Shown here: piece after piece, positions 17,387 through 25,613 of the stretch
How positions within the stretch are numbered: position 1 is the first letter of the stretch
Layout of the letters: every line of letters begins with the position of its first letter
Assembly: GCA_046153875.1 (NCBI GenBank)
Contig: JBJXFE010000027.1
Location: forward strand, 1 to 29,601
DNA length: 29,601 nt
Direction: 5' to 3'
Source: JBJXFE01 sp046153875
GTDB taxonomy: Bacteria; Planctomycetota; Phycisphaerae; Phycisphaerales; UBA1924
The notes under the pieces: generated by a model
Seen by the model: the letters and a program-made list of their open reading frames with translations, nothing else
Database searches by the model: none
Told to the model about the DNA's origin: nothing
Made by a program: the position numbers and the translations under genes

Positions 17387-17824
17387 TCAAACCGCTGCCA
17401 CCACCTTGATCTCAAAGTGAATCGGCGTGTTCCCGCCGGTCGGCAGGGCGGAGACTTCGACGGTCGTGCGCGTCGGCTGGTGCGGGCCGGGCGGGAAGAA
17501 CTCACCGTACACGCGGTTGTACACCGCCCAGTCGCGCTTCATGTCGGTCAGGAAGCACGCGCAGTCGACGATGTTCTCCCAACGTGAGCCCGCCTCCTCC
17601 AGGATCACCCGGATGTTCTCGAAGCACGATCGCATCTCGGCTTCCATGTCATAGTCGGTAAGCCGCCCGGCCGCGTCCACCTTCGCGCCCGGGATGTCCT
17701 TGGTGCCTCGTTTCCGCGGGCCGATGCCGGAGAGGAAGAGCAGGTTGCCGGCGCGGCGGGCGTGCGGGTAGGGGCCGACGGGCTCGGCGGCACGCTGCGA
17801 ACGGATCGAGTCGGACTGGGTCAT
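17387..17824 (-). CDS. nbaF: RidA-family 2-aminomuconate deaminase
   Basis: This 145-residue RidA/YjgF-fold protein probably deaminates 2-aminomuconate, the product of the semialdehyde dehydrogenase encoded upstream on the same strand, to 2-oxo-3-hexenedioate (4-oxalocrotonate) with release of ammonia. It shows the family blocks PVGPYPHARRAGNLLFLSG, a central VFLTD-like segment (CFLTDMKRDW) and the substrate-carboxylate arginine in TRTTVEVSALP (Arg119). The conserved PVGPYPHAR...SGIGPR start is typical of aminomuconate deaminases rather than of general RidA imine hydrolases. The ATG at 17824 has GGGGAG 5 nt upstream. The gene is separated from the methyltransferase gene by 68 nt that contain a REP-like palindrome. 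The general RidA role is certain; the specific substrate rests on sequence pattern plus pathway context. Confidence 0.88.
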   Translation of the reverse strand: MTQSDSIRSQRAAEPVGPYPHARRAGNLLFLSGIGPRKRGTKDIPGAKVDAAGRLTDYDMEAEMRSCFENIRVILEEAGSRWENIVDCACFLTDMKRDWAVYNRVYGEFFPPGPHQPTRTTVEVSALPTGGNTPIHFEIKVVAAV

Positions 17825-17834
17825 TCATGCTCCC

Positions 17835-17872
17835 CGGACGCCGAGGCCGAGCGACTCCGCGAGCGAAGCCTC
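17835..17872. repeat. Single REP-like palindrome between the RidA and methyltransferase genes
   Basis: A hairpin bounded by GAGGC and GCCTC starts with the same CGGACGCCGAGGC sequence as the arms of the kmo-kynB linker element. It lies just upstream of the RidA ribosome-binding site. Confidence 0.6.
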
Positions 17873-17892
17873 ACGCCCACGCGCTCCACGTC

Positions 17893-18792
17893 TCACAACC
17901 TCACGGATCGTCGTCGCCTCGTTCTCGGCGCCGGTTTCACCTCAACGACTTCGCCGCTGCCGCCCCGCTCTGCCGCCACCGCCTTGACCCCCAGCCGCTT
18001 CTCCATTACCCGGATCGCCTCGGGATTGTTGTCCACCAGGATGCACTCCCGCCCGAGCCGCGCGGCCGCGTCGCCGGTGGTGCCGCTGCCGGCGAAGAAG
18101 TCGAGGACGGTGTCACCGGGGTCGGAGTGGACGCGGATGATGCGTTCGAGAATCTTCACGGGTTTCTGCGTCGGGTAACCGGTTTTCTCGCGCCCGTTCG
18201 TCGGCACGATCGTCTGCCACCACACATCGGTCGGCGTCTTTCCCCGCGCGGCCTTCTCGGGTCCCACCAGGCGCGGGGCCATGTAGGGGATGCGATCGAT
18301 GTCGGCGTGGCGGAAGACGAAGCGCCGCGGGTCCTTGGCGTACCACAGGATCGTGTCGTGCTTCGCGGGCCAGCGGTCGTGGCCGCGCCCCCCGAAGTCG
18401 TAGGCCCAGATGATCTCGTTCCTGAACGATGCCCGCCCGAAGATCGAGTCGAGCAGCACCTTGACGTAGTGGACTTCCCGCGAGTCCATGTGAACGAAGA
18501 GCGACCCGTCAACGGTCAGCACGCGGTGGGCCTCGCGCAGCCGCGGCTCAAGAAACGCGGGGTAGTCGGCGAACGCGTCCGCGTACCCCGAGCGGCGGCG
18601 CGAGACCGTGCGGTAGCGCGCCCCATGGAAGCCCGTGCGATCGCCGTTCACACCGTCCCGCACGACGTTGATCCGTGTCCGCGCCTGCAGCTTCCCGGTG
18701 TTGAATGGCGGGTCGATGTAGATCAGGCGCACGGCCGCGTCGGGCATGGTGTGCAGGTAGTCCAGGTTGTCAGCCAGCACGATCTGCGGCAC
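17893..18792 (-). CDS. Orphan beta-class DNA methyltransferase (N6-adenine or N4-cytosine)
   Basis: This 299-residue SAM-dependent methyltransferase has catalytic motif IV as DPPF (27-30) near the N-terminus and the SAM-binding motif I as DFFAGSGTT (231-239) near the C-terminus, preceded by the TQKP block (208-211). The motif order is that of the beta class. The region between (about 125-200) would hold target recognition. A basic tail (TRRRRSVRL) ends the protein. The GTG at 18792 has GGAG 7 nt upstream, located in the end of the dehydrogenase gene region. No restriction endonuclease or specificity subunit is adjacent, so it is an orphan. It lies 13 nt after the dehydrogenase gene in an apparent operon with it and the RidA gene. 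DPPF cannot settle adenine versus cytosine. Confidence 0.87.
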   Translation of the reverse strand: MPQIVLADNLDYLHTMPDAAVRLIYIDPPFNTGKLQARTRINVVRDGVNGDRTGFHGARYRTVSRRRSGYADAFADYPAFLEPRLREAHRVLTVDGSLFVHMDSREVHYVKVLLDSIFGRASFRNEIIWAYDFGGRGHDRWPAKHDTILWYAKDPRRFVFRHADIDRIPYMAPRLVGPEKAARGKTPTDVWWQTIVPTNGREKTGYPTQKPVKILERIIRVHSDPGDTVLDFFAGSGTTGDAAARLGRECILVDNNPEAIRVMEKRLGVKAVAAERGGSGEVVEVKPAPRTRRRRSVRL

Positions 18793-18805
18793 CGAGGGTC
18801 TCCGG

Positions 18806-20326
18806 TTACACCCTGACGCACACGTTCTTCGGCTCGGTGAAGAACCGGAGCGCCTCCAGACCGCCCTCGCGTCCGACGCCGCTCTGCTTCACGCCGCCGA
18901 ACGGCGTGCGGAGGTCGCGGAGCAGCCAGCAGTTCACCCACACGACGCCCGCGTGCAGCCGCTCCGCGACGCGGTGGGCACGCGAGACGTCGCCTGTGAA
19001 GAGCGTGGCCGCGAGTCCGTAGGGAGTGCCGTTGGCCAGGGCCACCGCATGATCTTCGTCGCGGAACGGCTGGAGCGTGACGACCGGGCCGAAGACCTCT
19101 TCCTGCTCGACGCGGCACGCGGGGTCGAGCCCCTCGATCACGGTGGGCTGGTAGAAGAACCCGCCGCGGCAGCGCTCCGGCAGCGCTGACGCCGGCACGG
19201 GACCGCCGCCGCAGAGCACCCGGCCGCCGAGCTCGCCAGCCAGCCGCACATAACTGTCCACCTTCTCCAGGTGCGCCCGGCTCACGAGCGCGCCCTGCTG
19301 CGTCGCGGGGTCCGACGGGTCGCCTAGCTTGAGCGCCTTCGCCCGGGCGACAAACTCATCACGGAACTGCGGGAAGACTCGCTCGTGAACGAGGATCCGT
19401 GACCCGCAGAGGCAGATCTGACCTTGATTGCTGAATCCCGCCCGCAGGGCCGTCTCGACCGCCCCCCCACCACCCGTCATCTCCGCATCATCGAACACGA
19501 CGAGCGGGTTCTTCCCGCCCAGCTCCAGCGACACGCGCTTGAGCATCGCGCCGCACGTCTGGCCGATCCACCGCCCCACTGCCGTCGAGCCCGTGAAGGA
19601 GATCGTCGGCACGTCCGGGTGCTTCACGATGGCCGCGCCCGCCGGTTCGCCGCGTCCCTGGACGATGTTCAGCACGCCCGGCGGCAGGCCCGCCTCGTTC
19701 GCAAGTTCGCCGAGCATCGACGCGGTCCGCGGCGTCAGCTCGCTGGGCTTGGCGACCGCGGTATTCCCCGTGGCGAGGGCCGGGGCGAGCTTCCACGTGA
19801 GCAGGTACAGCGGCAGGTTCCACGGCGAGATGAGCCCCGCGACGCCGCGAGGGCGGCGGAGCGTGTAGTTCAGGGCTCGATGCGACGCGAGCGGCCCACC
19901 CGTGCCGGTCGGCCCCGGAGCGGGTGCGTCGGTCTCGAACATCTCCCCCGCGCCGCCCGCGCCGGGTCCATGCAGGATCGCCGTGGCGAAGTACCGGAAG
20001 TTTGTGGCGCTCCGCGGGATGTCCATCGATCGCGCCAAGGCGATCGGCTTCCCGCTGTCGGCGCTCTCGGCCTGCGCCAGCCGCTCCAGGTTTGCGTCGA
20101 TGAGGTCCGCCAGGCGCAGCAGAATGCGTGAGCGCTCCCCCGCGGGCAGCCCGGCCCACGCCGGGAACGCCGCGGTCGCGGCCGCGACGGCCTCATTCAC
20201 GTCCTGCTCTTCGGAGTCCGCCACGCGCCCGAGGACGCGCGCCGTCGCGGGCTCGATGTTGTCGAGCCATCGCGCCGCGCGCGCCGGGACCAGCCGACCG
20301 CCGATGAGGTTCAAGGCGTCACTCAC
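18806..20326 (-). CDS. nbaE: 2-aminomuconate-6-semialdehyde dehydrogenase
   Basis: This 506-residue NAD(P)+-dependent aldehyde dehydrogenase most likely oxidises 2-aminomuconate-6-semialdehyde from the decarboxylase to 2-aminomuconate. Catalytic residues are Asn170 (SPWN), Glu268 (SLELGGKNP) and Cys305 (NQGQIC). The signature blocks MDIPRSATNFRYFA and NCWLLRDLRTPFGGVKQSG are those I associate with aminomuconate/hydroxymuconate semialdehyde dehydrogenases (ALDH8-like). An Ala/Gly/Pro-rich insertion (about residues 119-148) lengthens the region before the cofactor domain relative to the usual ~485-500. The GTG at 20326 is chosen because it begins the conserved LNLIGG segment and has a TATCAT -10 candidate 6 nt upstream; a 27-residue longer frame exists but has a composition unlike the protein. 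It heads the dehydrogenase-methyltransferase-RidA group. Confidence 0.9.
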   Translation of the reverse strand: MSDALNLIGGRLVPARAARWLDNIEPATARVLGRVADSEEQDVNEAVAAATAAFPAWAGLPAGERSRILLRLADLIDANLERLAQAESADSGKPIALARSMDIPRSATNFRYFATAILHGPGAGGAGEMFETDAPAPGPTGTGGPLASHRALNYTLRRPRGVAGLISPWNLPLYLLTWKLAPALATGNTAVAKPSELTPRTASMLGELANEAGLPPGVLNIVQGRGEPAGAAIVKHPDVPTISFTGSTAVGRWIGQTCGAMLKRVSLELGGKNPLVVFDDAEMTGGGGAVETALRAGFSNQGQICLCGSRILVHERVFPQFRDEFVARAKALKLGDPSDPATQQGALVSRAHLEKVDSYVRLAGELGGRVLCGGGPVPASALPERCRGGFFYQPTVIEGLDPACRVEQEEVFGPVVTLQPFRDEDHAVALANGTPYGLAATLFTGDVSRAHRVAERLHAGVVWVNCWLLRDLRTPFGGVKQSGVGREGGLEALRFFTEPKNVCVRV

Positions 20327-20332
20327 GCGGGC

Positions 20333-20338
20333 ATGATA
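20333..20338 (-). promoter_or_regulatory. Leaderless-type -10 (TATCAT) before the dehydrogenase
   Basis: TATCAT on the minus strand ends 6 nt before the GTG at 20326. No Shine-Dalgarno is present. Confidence 0.4.
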
Positions 20339-20423
20339 CTGCCGCGTGCGCCCGGCGAATCCGTCGGCCCATCCGGTCTGTATCGACCGGTCGCGGCCCG
20401 CGGACAATCCCCCGTAGGCCGCT

Positions 20424-23201
20424 TCACTTCCGCGGAGCCCTCTTCAGTTCCACGCGCGCCCGCAGCCCGTCGTCCTCGAACGTGAGCCCGAAGTCCGCGC
20501 CCGAGATCCCCTTGAGCACCTCCGCCCGTGCGGGCTTTTCCGGCGGCTCGCCGGGGTGGCCGCAGACGGCCGAGGCCATGGTGCCGAACCGCTCGTTCCA
20601 CGCGTACGCGCCCCCGGCCGGGCAGGCGAGCGTGGTGCCCCAGACCTTGCGGTGGAGCGCGACGGGGTCCTGACTCGGGTACCGCCGTTTCCACTCGTTG
20701 AGGATCGGCAGGTTTGCCCACGATCGACGGCGCAGCGCGCCCTCCTCATCGCCGCTCAGGTAGCGATCCGCCAGCGCGATCCCGGCGCTCTCGAGCCGCA
20801 GGCACAGACTCGAGCCAAGCCACGGCTTGGCCGATGGGGCGCCCGCGGGCTTGCCGCCGGTTGCGCGAATCTGTTCGCGCTCGATCGCCCGCTTGAGCAC
20901 GTCCTCGTTGATCGACACGATCAGCGCCCGCGGCATCGCGGCGTAGTACACCCCCAGTTGGTCCATCGGGTCCCCCCGCGCCTGCTGGCGGGCCTGCTCG
21001 CTCATCCCCACCTTCACATACCCCTGCCCCGCGTGCTCGCGCGGCTCCCACGCCGCCATGCCGGGCGCCGATTGATCCAGGAACGCCCGGGCCGCGGCGA
21101 CGAACGCCGTCAGTTTCAACGGGCTGGAGGCCTCGGCGTAGAGCGCCACGGGCAGCCGCCACATGTTCTCACGCATGAACGCGTCGTCGTCCGTCGCGGC
21201 GGCGAGTTCCGCCCAGAACGCGTCGGCGTCGGCGTAAACCGCGACCGAGGAGCCGAGCCAGCTCAAGGGGTCGATCTCGATCTGCGGGGCCATCGCGCGG
21301 GCGAACCCGCCCCACTGCTGCACCGTGGGCGACCGGGCGTTGAACGCCATCGCCCCGTGCATGATCGAATCATGCGGGTCGCCCGCGTCCGGGGCGATGA
21401 CCACACCCTGGGCGATGCTCATCCACGTGCGGTACCGGCTCGAGGCGATGAGCGGCATGATGGTCATGTCCGCGCCGGCCCGCTGCGAGCTGAGCCGGAT
21501 GCTCACGCCGATGGGGTCGAACGCCCAGCTCCAGTTGCGCTGATAGCCGGTCCGCCAGCGCTCGTACGCGCTCGCCTCGTCCTTGGTCACCTCGTCAAGG
21601 TCGAGCTCGGCGGTGGGCGTGATGAACCCGAGCGAGCCGTACACCGACGACGAGACGCCCGAGGGCCCGAGGGTCAGCGTCCCGATCGTCCGCATCGACA
21701 CGTCCGCCTTCACCTCGCGCGCCGATCCGCCCCCCGCGACCAGCTCATCCATATGTGCGGCCGTGACATCCGCCATCAGCGCCGCGGCGCGCAGGCGGCG
21801 CGACGTGCCGATCCGCCAGCGCGGTCCGCACCAGCGACGGATCGTCGCGTCGCTCAGGAAGACGAACGCCGTTTCGCTCTCCGCGCCCAGCGGGTAGCGC
21901 CCGCGGAAGTAGCGGTATTCGGGCAGGTCTGCGAGACGCGTCGACCCCGCCGTGCCGACGCCCCCGAACTTTTCCAGCTGCGCCAGCGAGTTCGTCACGA
22001 CGACAGCCTTCGGCAACGCGGCCACGTACACACTGATCACACGGTCGCCCGTCGCGACACCTTCATACGCAAGCCCGCCGGCCTGGCCCGCTACTGCCTT
22101 ACCGGCGCCCGCGGCAGCGGCCTTCACCTGCGCCCGCAGCGCCGCGGCGAGCCCCGCGGGGTTCGCCGACTCCAGGATGACGGCTACGTCCGTGCCCGTG
22201 GGGAAGTACGGATCCGACCCGGTCAGCGCGACCGATTTCACCGCCAGCGGGCCCAGCAGGCGCGCCAGCCCGCGCGTCGAGAGGCACAGCTGGAGCTCGT
22301 AACGCGCCAGCAGCCCCGCATCTTCCGAGCGCGGCATCGCCGACCGGAAGATCGGCAGCCCCTCGCCGTTCATTTCGTCGGCCAGCGTCGCGAGCGCCTC
22401 GAAGTTCGGGAAGAACACGGCGTGCTGATCCGCCGGGACGAGCGACGCGAGCGGGTCGAGCGCGGGGGAGGCGCCCGCGAGCCGACCGGTCCAATCCATC
22501 TCGCGGACGGTGATGCCCTCGATGGAATCGATGGGCACCGGCTGCTCGGGCGGCTCCGCGCCGGCGGGCACGGGCAGGTCGCGGTGGAGCTGCAGGTTCT
22601 CGGCGACCGCACGCCCGCCGGTGAAGAGGTTGTACGTGTCGTCCAGGTCCGCCTGCGCCGGCCCGCCCCGCGGGGGCACGACGGTCCCCACGCCCAGCTC
22701 GCGCCGGGCTTCCTCCGCCTGACGCCTGAACCACGCCGTGCCCGGCGACTGAGAGACCTGCAGCCGCTCGTAGTGGAGCGCCTTGCCCCGATGGAAAGCC
22801 AGTCCCGCCTCGGGCATTGCCTTCGCCGCGGGAATCGAGAAGCGCAGCGGCATCAGGCGGGACCGCTGCGCGTCGGGAACAAAGATCCGTCCCGTTACGT
22901 CGCCACCCCGCGGCGACCGTACCACCACCACCGCGTCGCGGCGTCCCTGATCCGGCTCCCACGCGTTGATCGCCCGCGCGGTTTCCTCACCGGCGCGCAT
23001 GACATACGCCTCGCCGCCATCCACCACGGCGTACGCGCGCAGCGCGTCGAGGTTCACAAACCCGGACCCGTGCGCCTCCGGCCACACGTCACCCTCGATC
23101 AGCCGGAGGTCCGGACCGCTGACGCGGTAGAACACATCGTCCGCCCGCACCGCCGCGGCCAGCACCACGACAACAAGCAGCGCCAATCGACTGATGAACA
23201 T
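20424..23201 (-). CDS. Large secreted protein of unknown function
   Basis: I do not recognise this 925-residue protein. A clear signal peptide (FISRLALLVVVVLAAAV, cleavage after about ARA, residue ~20) indicates export. No further transmembrane helix is evident. Two segments resemble each other: VYVAALPKAVVVTNSLAQL (about 391-409) and VYYAAMPRALIVSINEDVL (about 751-769), so the protein may be built of two related halves of roughly 350 residues. The ATG at 23201 is chosen over the GTG at 23222 because AGGAGG is 6 nt upstream of it. The gene lies between the SDR and dehydrogenase genes, 97 nt before the latter's start, but nothing ties it to the catabolic pathway. Its composition and length are typical of planctomycete exported proteins. 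Confidence 0.7.
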   Translation of the reverse strand: MFISRLALLVVVVLAAAVRADDVFYRVSGPDLRLIEGDVWPEAHGSGFVNLDALRAYAVVDGGEAYVMRAGEETARAINAWEPDQGRRDAVVVVRSPRGGDVTGRIFVPDAQRSRLMPLRFSIPAAKAMPEAGLAFHRGKALHYERLQVSQSPGTAWFRRQAEEARRELGVGTVVPPRGGPAQADLDDTYNLFTGGRAVAENLQLHRDLPVPAGAEPPEQPVPIDSIEGITVREMDWTGRLAGASPALDPLASLVPADQHAVFFPNFEALATLADEMNGEGLPIFRSAMPRSEDAGLLARYELQLCLSTRGLARLLGPLAVKSVALTGSDPYFPTGTDVAVILESANPAGLAAALRAQVKAAAAGAGKAVAGQAGGLAYEGVATGDRVISVYVAALPKAVVVTNSLAQLEKFGGVGTAGSTRLADLPEYRYFRGRYPLGAESETAFVFLSDATIRRWCGPRWRIGTSRRLRAAALMADVTAAHMDELVAGGGSAREVKADVSMRTIGTLTLGPSGVSSSVYGSLGFITPTAELDLDEVTKDEASAYERWRTGYQRNWSWAFDPIGVSIRLSSQRAGADMTIMPLIASSRYRTWMSIAQGVVIAPDAGDPHDSIMHGAMAFNARSPTVQQWGGFARAMAPQIEIDPLSWLGSSVAVYADADAFWAELAAATDDDAFMRENMWRLPVALYAEASSPLKLTAFVAAARAFLDQSAPGMAAWEPREHAGQGYVKVGMSEQARQQARGDPMDQLGVYYAAMPRALIVSINEDVLKRAIEREQIRATGGKPAGAPSAKPWLGSSLCLRLESAGIALADRYLSGDEEGALRRRSWANLPILNEWKRRYPSQDPVALHRKVWGTTLACPAGGAYAWNERFGTMASAVCGHPGEPPEKPARAEVLKGISGADFGLTFEDDGLRARVELKRAPRK

Positions 23202-23292
23202 GAGCGTCCTCCTCAAAGGCACCTACGCCGCGCGCCGCAATCCCCGTTACCACCACGAAGCCTGAACGCGCCGAATCGCGCTGCTCTTCAGG

Positions 23293-24090
23293 TCAAAGAC
23301 TCAGCGTCCGCCCGCCATCCACCGGCAGGTTGATCCCGTTGATGTACGCCGCGGCGGGCGTGGCGAGGAACGCAACGGCCGCGGCGATCTCGTCCGCGCG
23401 CCCGAGCCGCCCCGCGGGGATCGACGCGACGGTCTCCGCGCGGATCGCGTCCATGCTCTTGCCGGTCTTGGCCGATCGACCCTTGAACAGTTCGGTGAGC
23501 CGCTCCGTGTCGGTGTAGCCCGGCAGCACGTTGTTGACGGTGATGCCGAACGGCCCGAGTTCCTGGCTGAGGGTCTTGGCCCAGTTGGCAACGCCGGCGC
23601 GGACCGCGTTGGACAGGCCAAGATTGGGGATCGGCTGCTTCACGCTGGTGGACGTGATGTTGATGATGCGGCCGTACTTCGCGTCCTTCATGCCGGGCAC
23701 CACGGCCTGCACGAGCCGGTGGGCGGTGACGAGGAGCGACTTGAACGCTGCGAGCAACTGGTCCGCGGTCGCGTCGAGCATCGCGCCGCCGGGCGGCCCA
23801 CCGGTGTTGTTCACGAGGATGTGGAACGGCCGGACGCCCGCGCCGTTTGCGAGCGCTCCCGCGACGGCCCGGGTCGCCGACTCGGGGTCGGCCAGGTCCG
23901 CGACGAGCCCGGCGTGCCTCTGCCCGTGGTTCGCGGGCAGGGCCGCGGCCGTCGAACGCAGCTTCGCGTCGTCGCGGGCGACCAGTGTGACCTCCGCGCC
24001 CAGCGCAGCCAATTCCACCGCCGCCGCCCGACCGATCCCGGCCGTGGAGCCGCAGACCAGCGCCCGCTTGCCGACCAGTGAGGTGTCCAT
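23293..24090 (-). CDS. Short-chain dehydrogenase/reductase lacking the YxxxK dyad
   Basis: This 265-residue SDR has an NAD(P)-binding motif CGSTAGIGRA (a TGxxxGIG variant), NNTGGPP and the catalytic-serine block NITSTS (about 144-149). Where classical SDRs have YxxxK, this one reads S-NAV-R (Ser160, Arg164). The same NAVR pattern is found in a recognised divergent SDR group annotated as 3-oxoacyl-ACP reductase-like. The C-terminal INLPVDGGRT block is normal. Its position beside the pathway genes makes a role in reducing an aminomuconate-derived intermediate conceivable, but this is inference. The ATG at 24090 has a TATCGT -10 candidate 7 nt upstream and no Shine-Dalgarno. Confidence 0.85.
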   Translation of the reverse strand: MDTSLVGKRALVCGSTAGIGRAAAVELAALGAEVTLVARDDAKLRSTAAALPANHGQRHAGLVADLADPESATRAVAGALANGAGVRPFHILVNNTGGPPGGAMLDATADQLLAAFKSLLVTAHRLVQAVVPGMKDAKYGRIINITSTSVKQPIPNLGLSNAVRAGVANWAKTLSQELGPFGITVNNVLPGYTDTERLTELFKGRSAKTGKSMDAIRAETVASIPAGRLGRADEIAAAVAFLATPAAAYINGINLPVDGGRTLSL

Positions 24091-24097
24091 GCGACCG

Positions 24098-24103
24098 ACG
24101 ATA
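24098..24103 (-). promoter_or_regulatory. Leaderless-type -10 (TATCGT) before the SDR gene
   Basis: TATCGT on the minus strand ends 7 nt before the ATG at 24090, within the 36-nt gap after the DUF1501 stop. Confidence 0.35.
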
Positions 24104-24126
24104 GCACGGCGCGCTTCGGGCCGGCG

Positions 24127-25599
24127 CTACGCGATCAGCCCCTCCACCGGCCGCCCCTTCCCGTCCTTCGTCACGTAGAACGGCCGTCCCTCGGTCACGT
24201 ACGAGTGGTCGGGTGGGATGCCCAGCAGCCCGTAGATCGTCGCGTGTGCATCGATGAGCTTCACCGGGTTCTCGACGGCCACCATCGGGTGCCGGTCGGC
24301 TGTGCGCCCGTAGGCGGTGCCGCGCTTGATGCCGCCCCCGAAGAACACCATGTTGTTCAGGCTGCTGAAGTGCCCGTGGAAGCCGTACATCCCCTCGTGC
24401 TCGACGACGAGCTTCTCGCCGGTGTGCGTCTCGCTCGCGCCGTCGGGTTCGGTCCCCGCGGCCGGCTGGGACGCGATGGTCCGCCCGAACTCCGTGGCGA
24501 TCACCACGAGCGTGCGGTCGAGCAGGCCGCGCTCGTCGAGGTCGCGGATGAGCCGCGCGATCGGGCGGTCGATCTGCTTCTTCATCTCGACCATGCGGCC
24601 CGCCCCGAACTCGTGCATGTCGAAGCCCTTGAACGGGCCGTACTGGTACTCGACCTGGATGAACCGCGCCCCCGCCTCGACGAGCCGCCGGGCCAGCAGC
24701 AACCCGTGCCCGAAGCGTTGGCCATGGAAGTATGACGTGTCCCGCAGCTCGCTCCCGCCGATCCGCGGCTCATACTCCGCGATCAACTCGGGCTTCTCCT
24801 CTTCGCGGTACGCGAACGCCCGCTTGACCGGCGAATCCATCATCGCCCGCGCGTCGTCGATGGACTTGAGGTACTCCTGCGCCCGCGGCGAGTCGCGCAG
24901 CCCCGGATCCGACAGCGCCGCGAGGCCGCGCAGCAGGCCTTGGCGTCGATCGAGCCGCGCGCGTGTCACCCCCGCCGCGGCCTCCAACGTCGCCATCCCG
25001 GCCGCCGCGTCCGGGATCATGAACGGCCCGTGGTTCACGCCGTAGAACCCCGGCCCGATGTATTCGCTGATGAACAGCCGCTCCTCGTCGCTCGTGTCGA
25101 TGTCGCGCCCGATGTAGATGTACGGCGGGATGTTCGGATCGCGCCGGCCGAGCGAGCGGCCCACGATCGCGCCCATGCCCGGCGCCTTCACACCCGCCGG
25201 GAAGAGGTACCCGGTCATCGCGTAGTACTGGGCCTTGAGGTGGATCGCCCCGAACATCACGTCGTTGGCGAGGCTCCGCAGGATGCACCCTTTGTCCATC
25301 ACCGACGCGATGGACTCGAGACCTTCGCCGATCATCACGCCGTCGGCCGCGGTCGGGATCGGGCGGCACGTGCCGCGGAGGTCGCTGCCCTTCATGCCCG
25401 GCGTGAACGGCGTGAACTCCTTGGGGTCCCACACGTCGGTCTGAGCGACACCGCCGGGCAGCCAGATGAGGATGCAGGCATCGGCCCGCGCATCAACCGG
25501 CGCGATCGGGCCCTCGGGGCGCGGCCGCGCGAGCGCACGCGGCCCGAGGACCGTGACCGCGGCCGCCGTTGATGCCTTGACGAAGTCACGTCTGTTCAT
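24127..25599 (-). CDS. DUF1501 Tat-exported protein
   Basis: This 490-residue protein starts with a twin-arginine signal (MNRRDFVKAS followed by an Ala/Val-rich core to about residue 25) and belongs to DUF1501, an alkaline-phosphatase/sulfatase-like superfamily abundant in planctomycetes. Features include ACILIWLPGGVAQTDVWDPK, SYFHGQRFGHGLLLARRLVE and VVIATEFGRT. In this phylum DUF1501 genes nearly always accompany DUF1549/DUF1553 genes, as here, but the function is unknown. The ATG at 25599 is chosen because GGAG is 6 nt upstream; a TTG at 25611 would put extra residues before the Tat motif. The stop of the small membrane-protein gene upstream is only 14 nt away, consistent with one operon. 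Confidence 0.9.
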   Translation of the reverse strand: MNRRDFVKASTAAAVTVLGPRALARPRPEGPIAPVDARADACILIWLPGGVAQTDVWDPKEFTPFTPGMKGSDLRGTCRPIPTAADGVMIGEGLESIASVMDKGCILRSLANDVMFGAIHLKAQYYAMTGYLFPAGVKAPGMGAIVGRSLGRRDPNIPPYIYIGRDIDTSDEERLFISEYIGPGFYGVNHGPFMIPDAAAGMATLEAAAGVTRARLDRRQGLLRGLAALSDPGLRDSPRAQEYLKSIDDARAMMDSPVKRAFAYREEEKPELIAEYEPRIGGSELRDTSYFHGQRFGHGLLLARRLVEAGARFIQVEYQYGPFKGFDMHEFGAGRMVEMKKQIDRPIARLIRDLDERGLLDRTLVVIATEFGRTIASQPAAGTEPDGASETHTGEKLVVEHEGMYGFHGHFSSLNNMVFFGGGIKRGTAYGRTADRHPMVAVENPVKLIDAHATIYGLLGIPPDHSYVTEGRPFYVTKDGKGRPVEGLIA

Positions 25600-25613
25600 G
25601 ACCCGCTCCAACT

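Noticed and set aside
20556..23333. 925-residue open frame on the + strand opposite the secreted orphan protein
   Set aside because: Arg-rich, no signal or domain; the minus-strand frame has a signal peptide and a good ribosome site.
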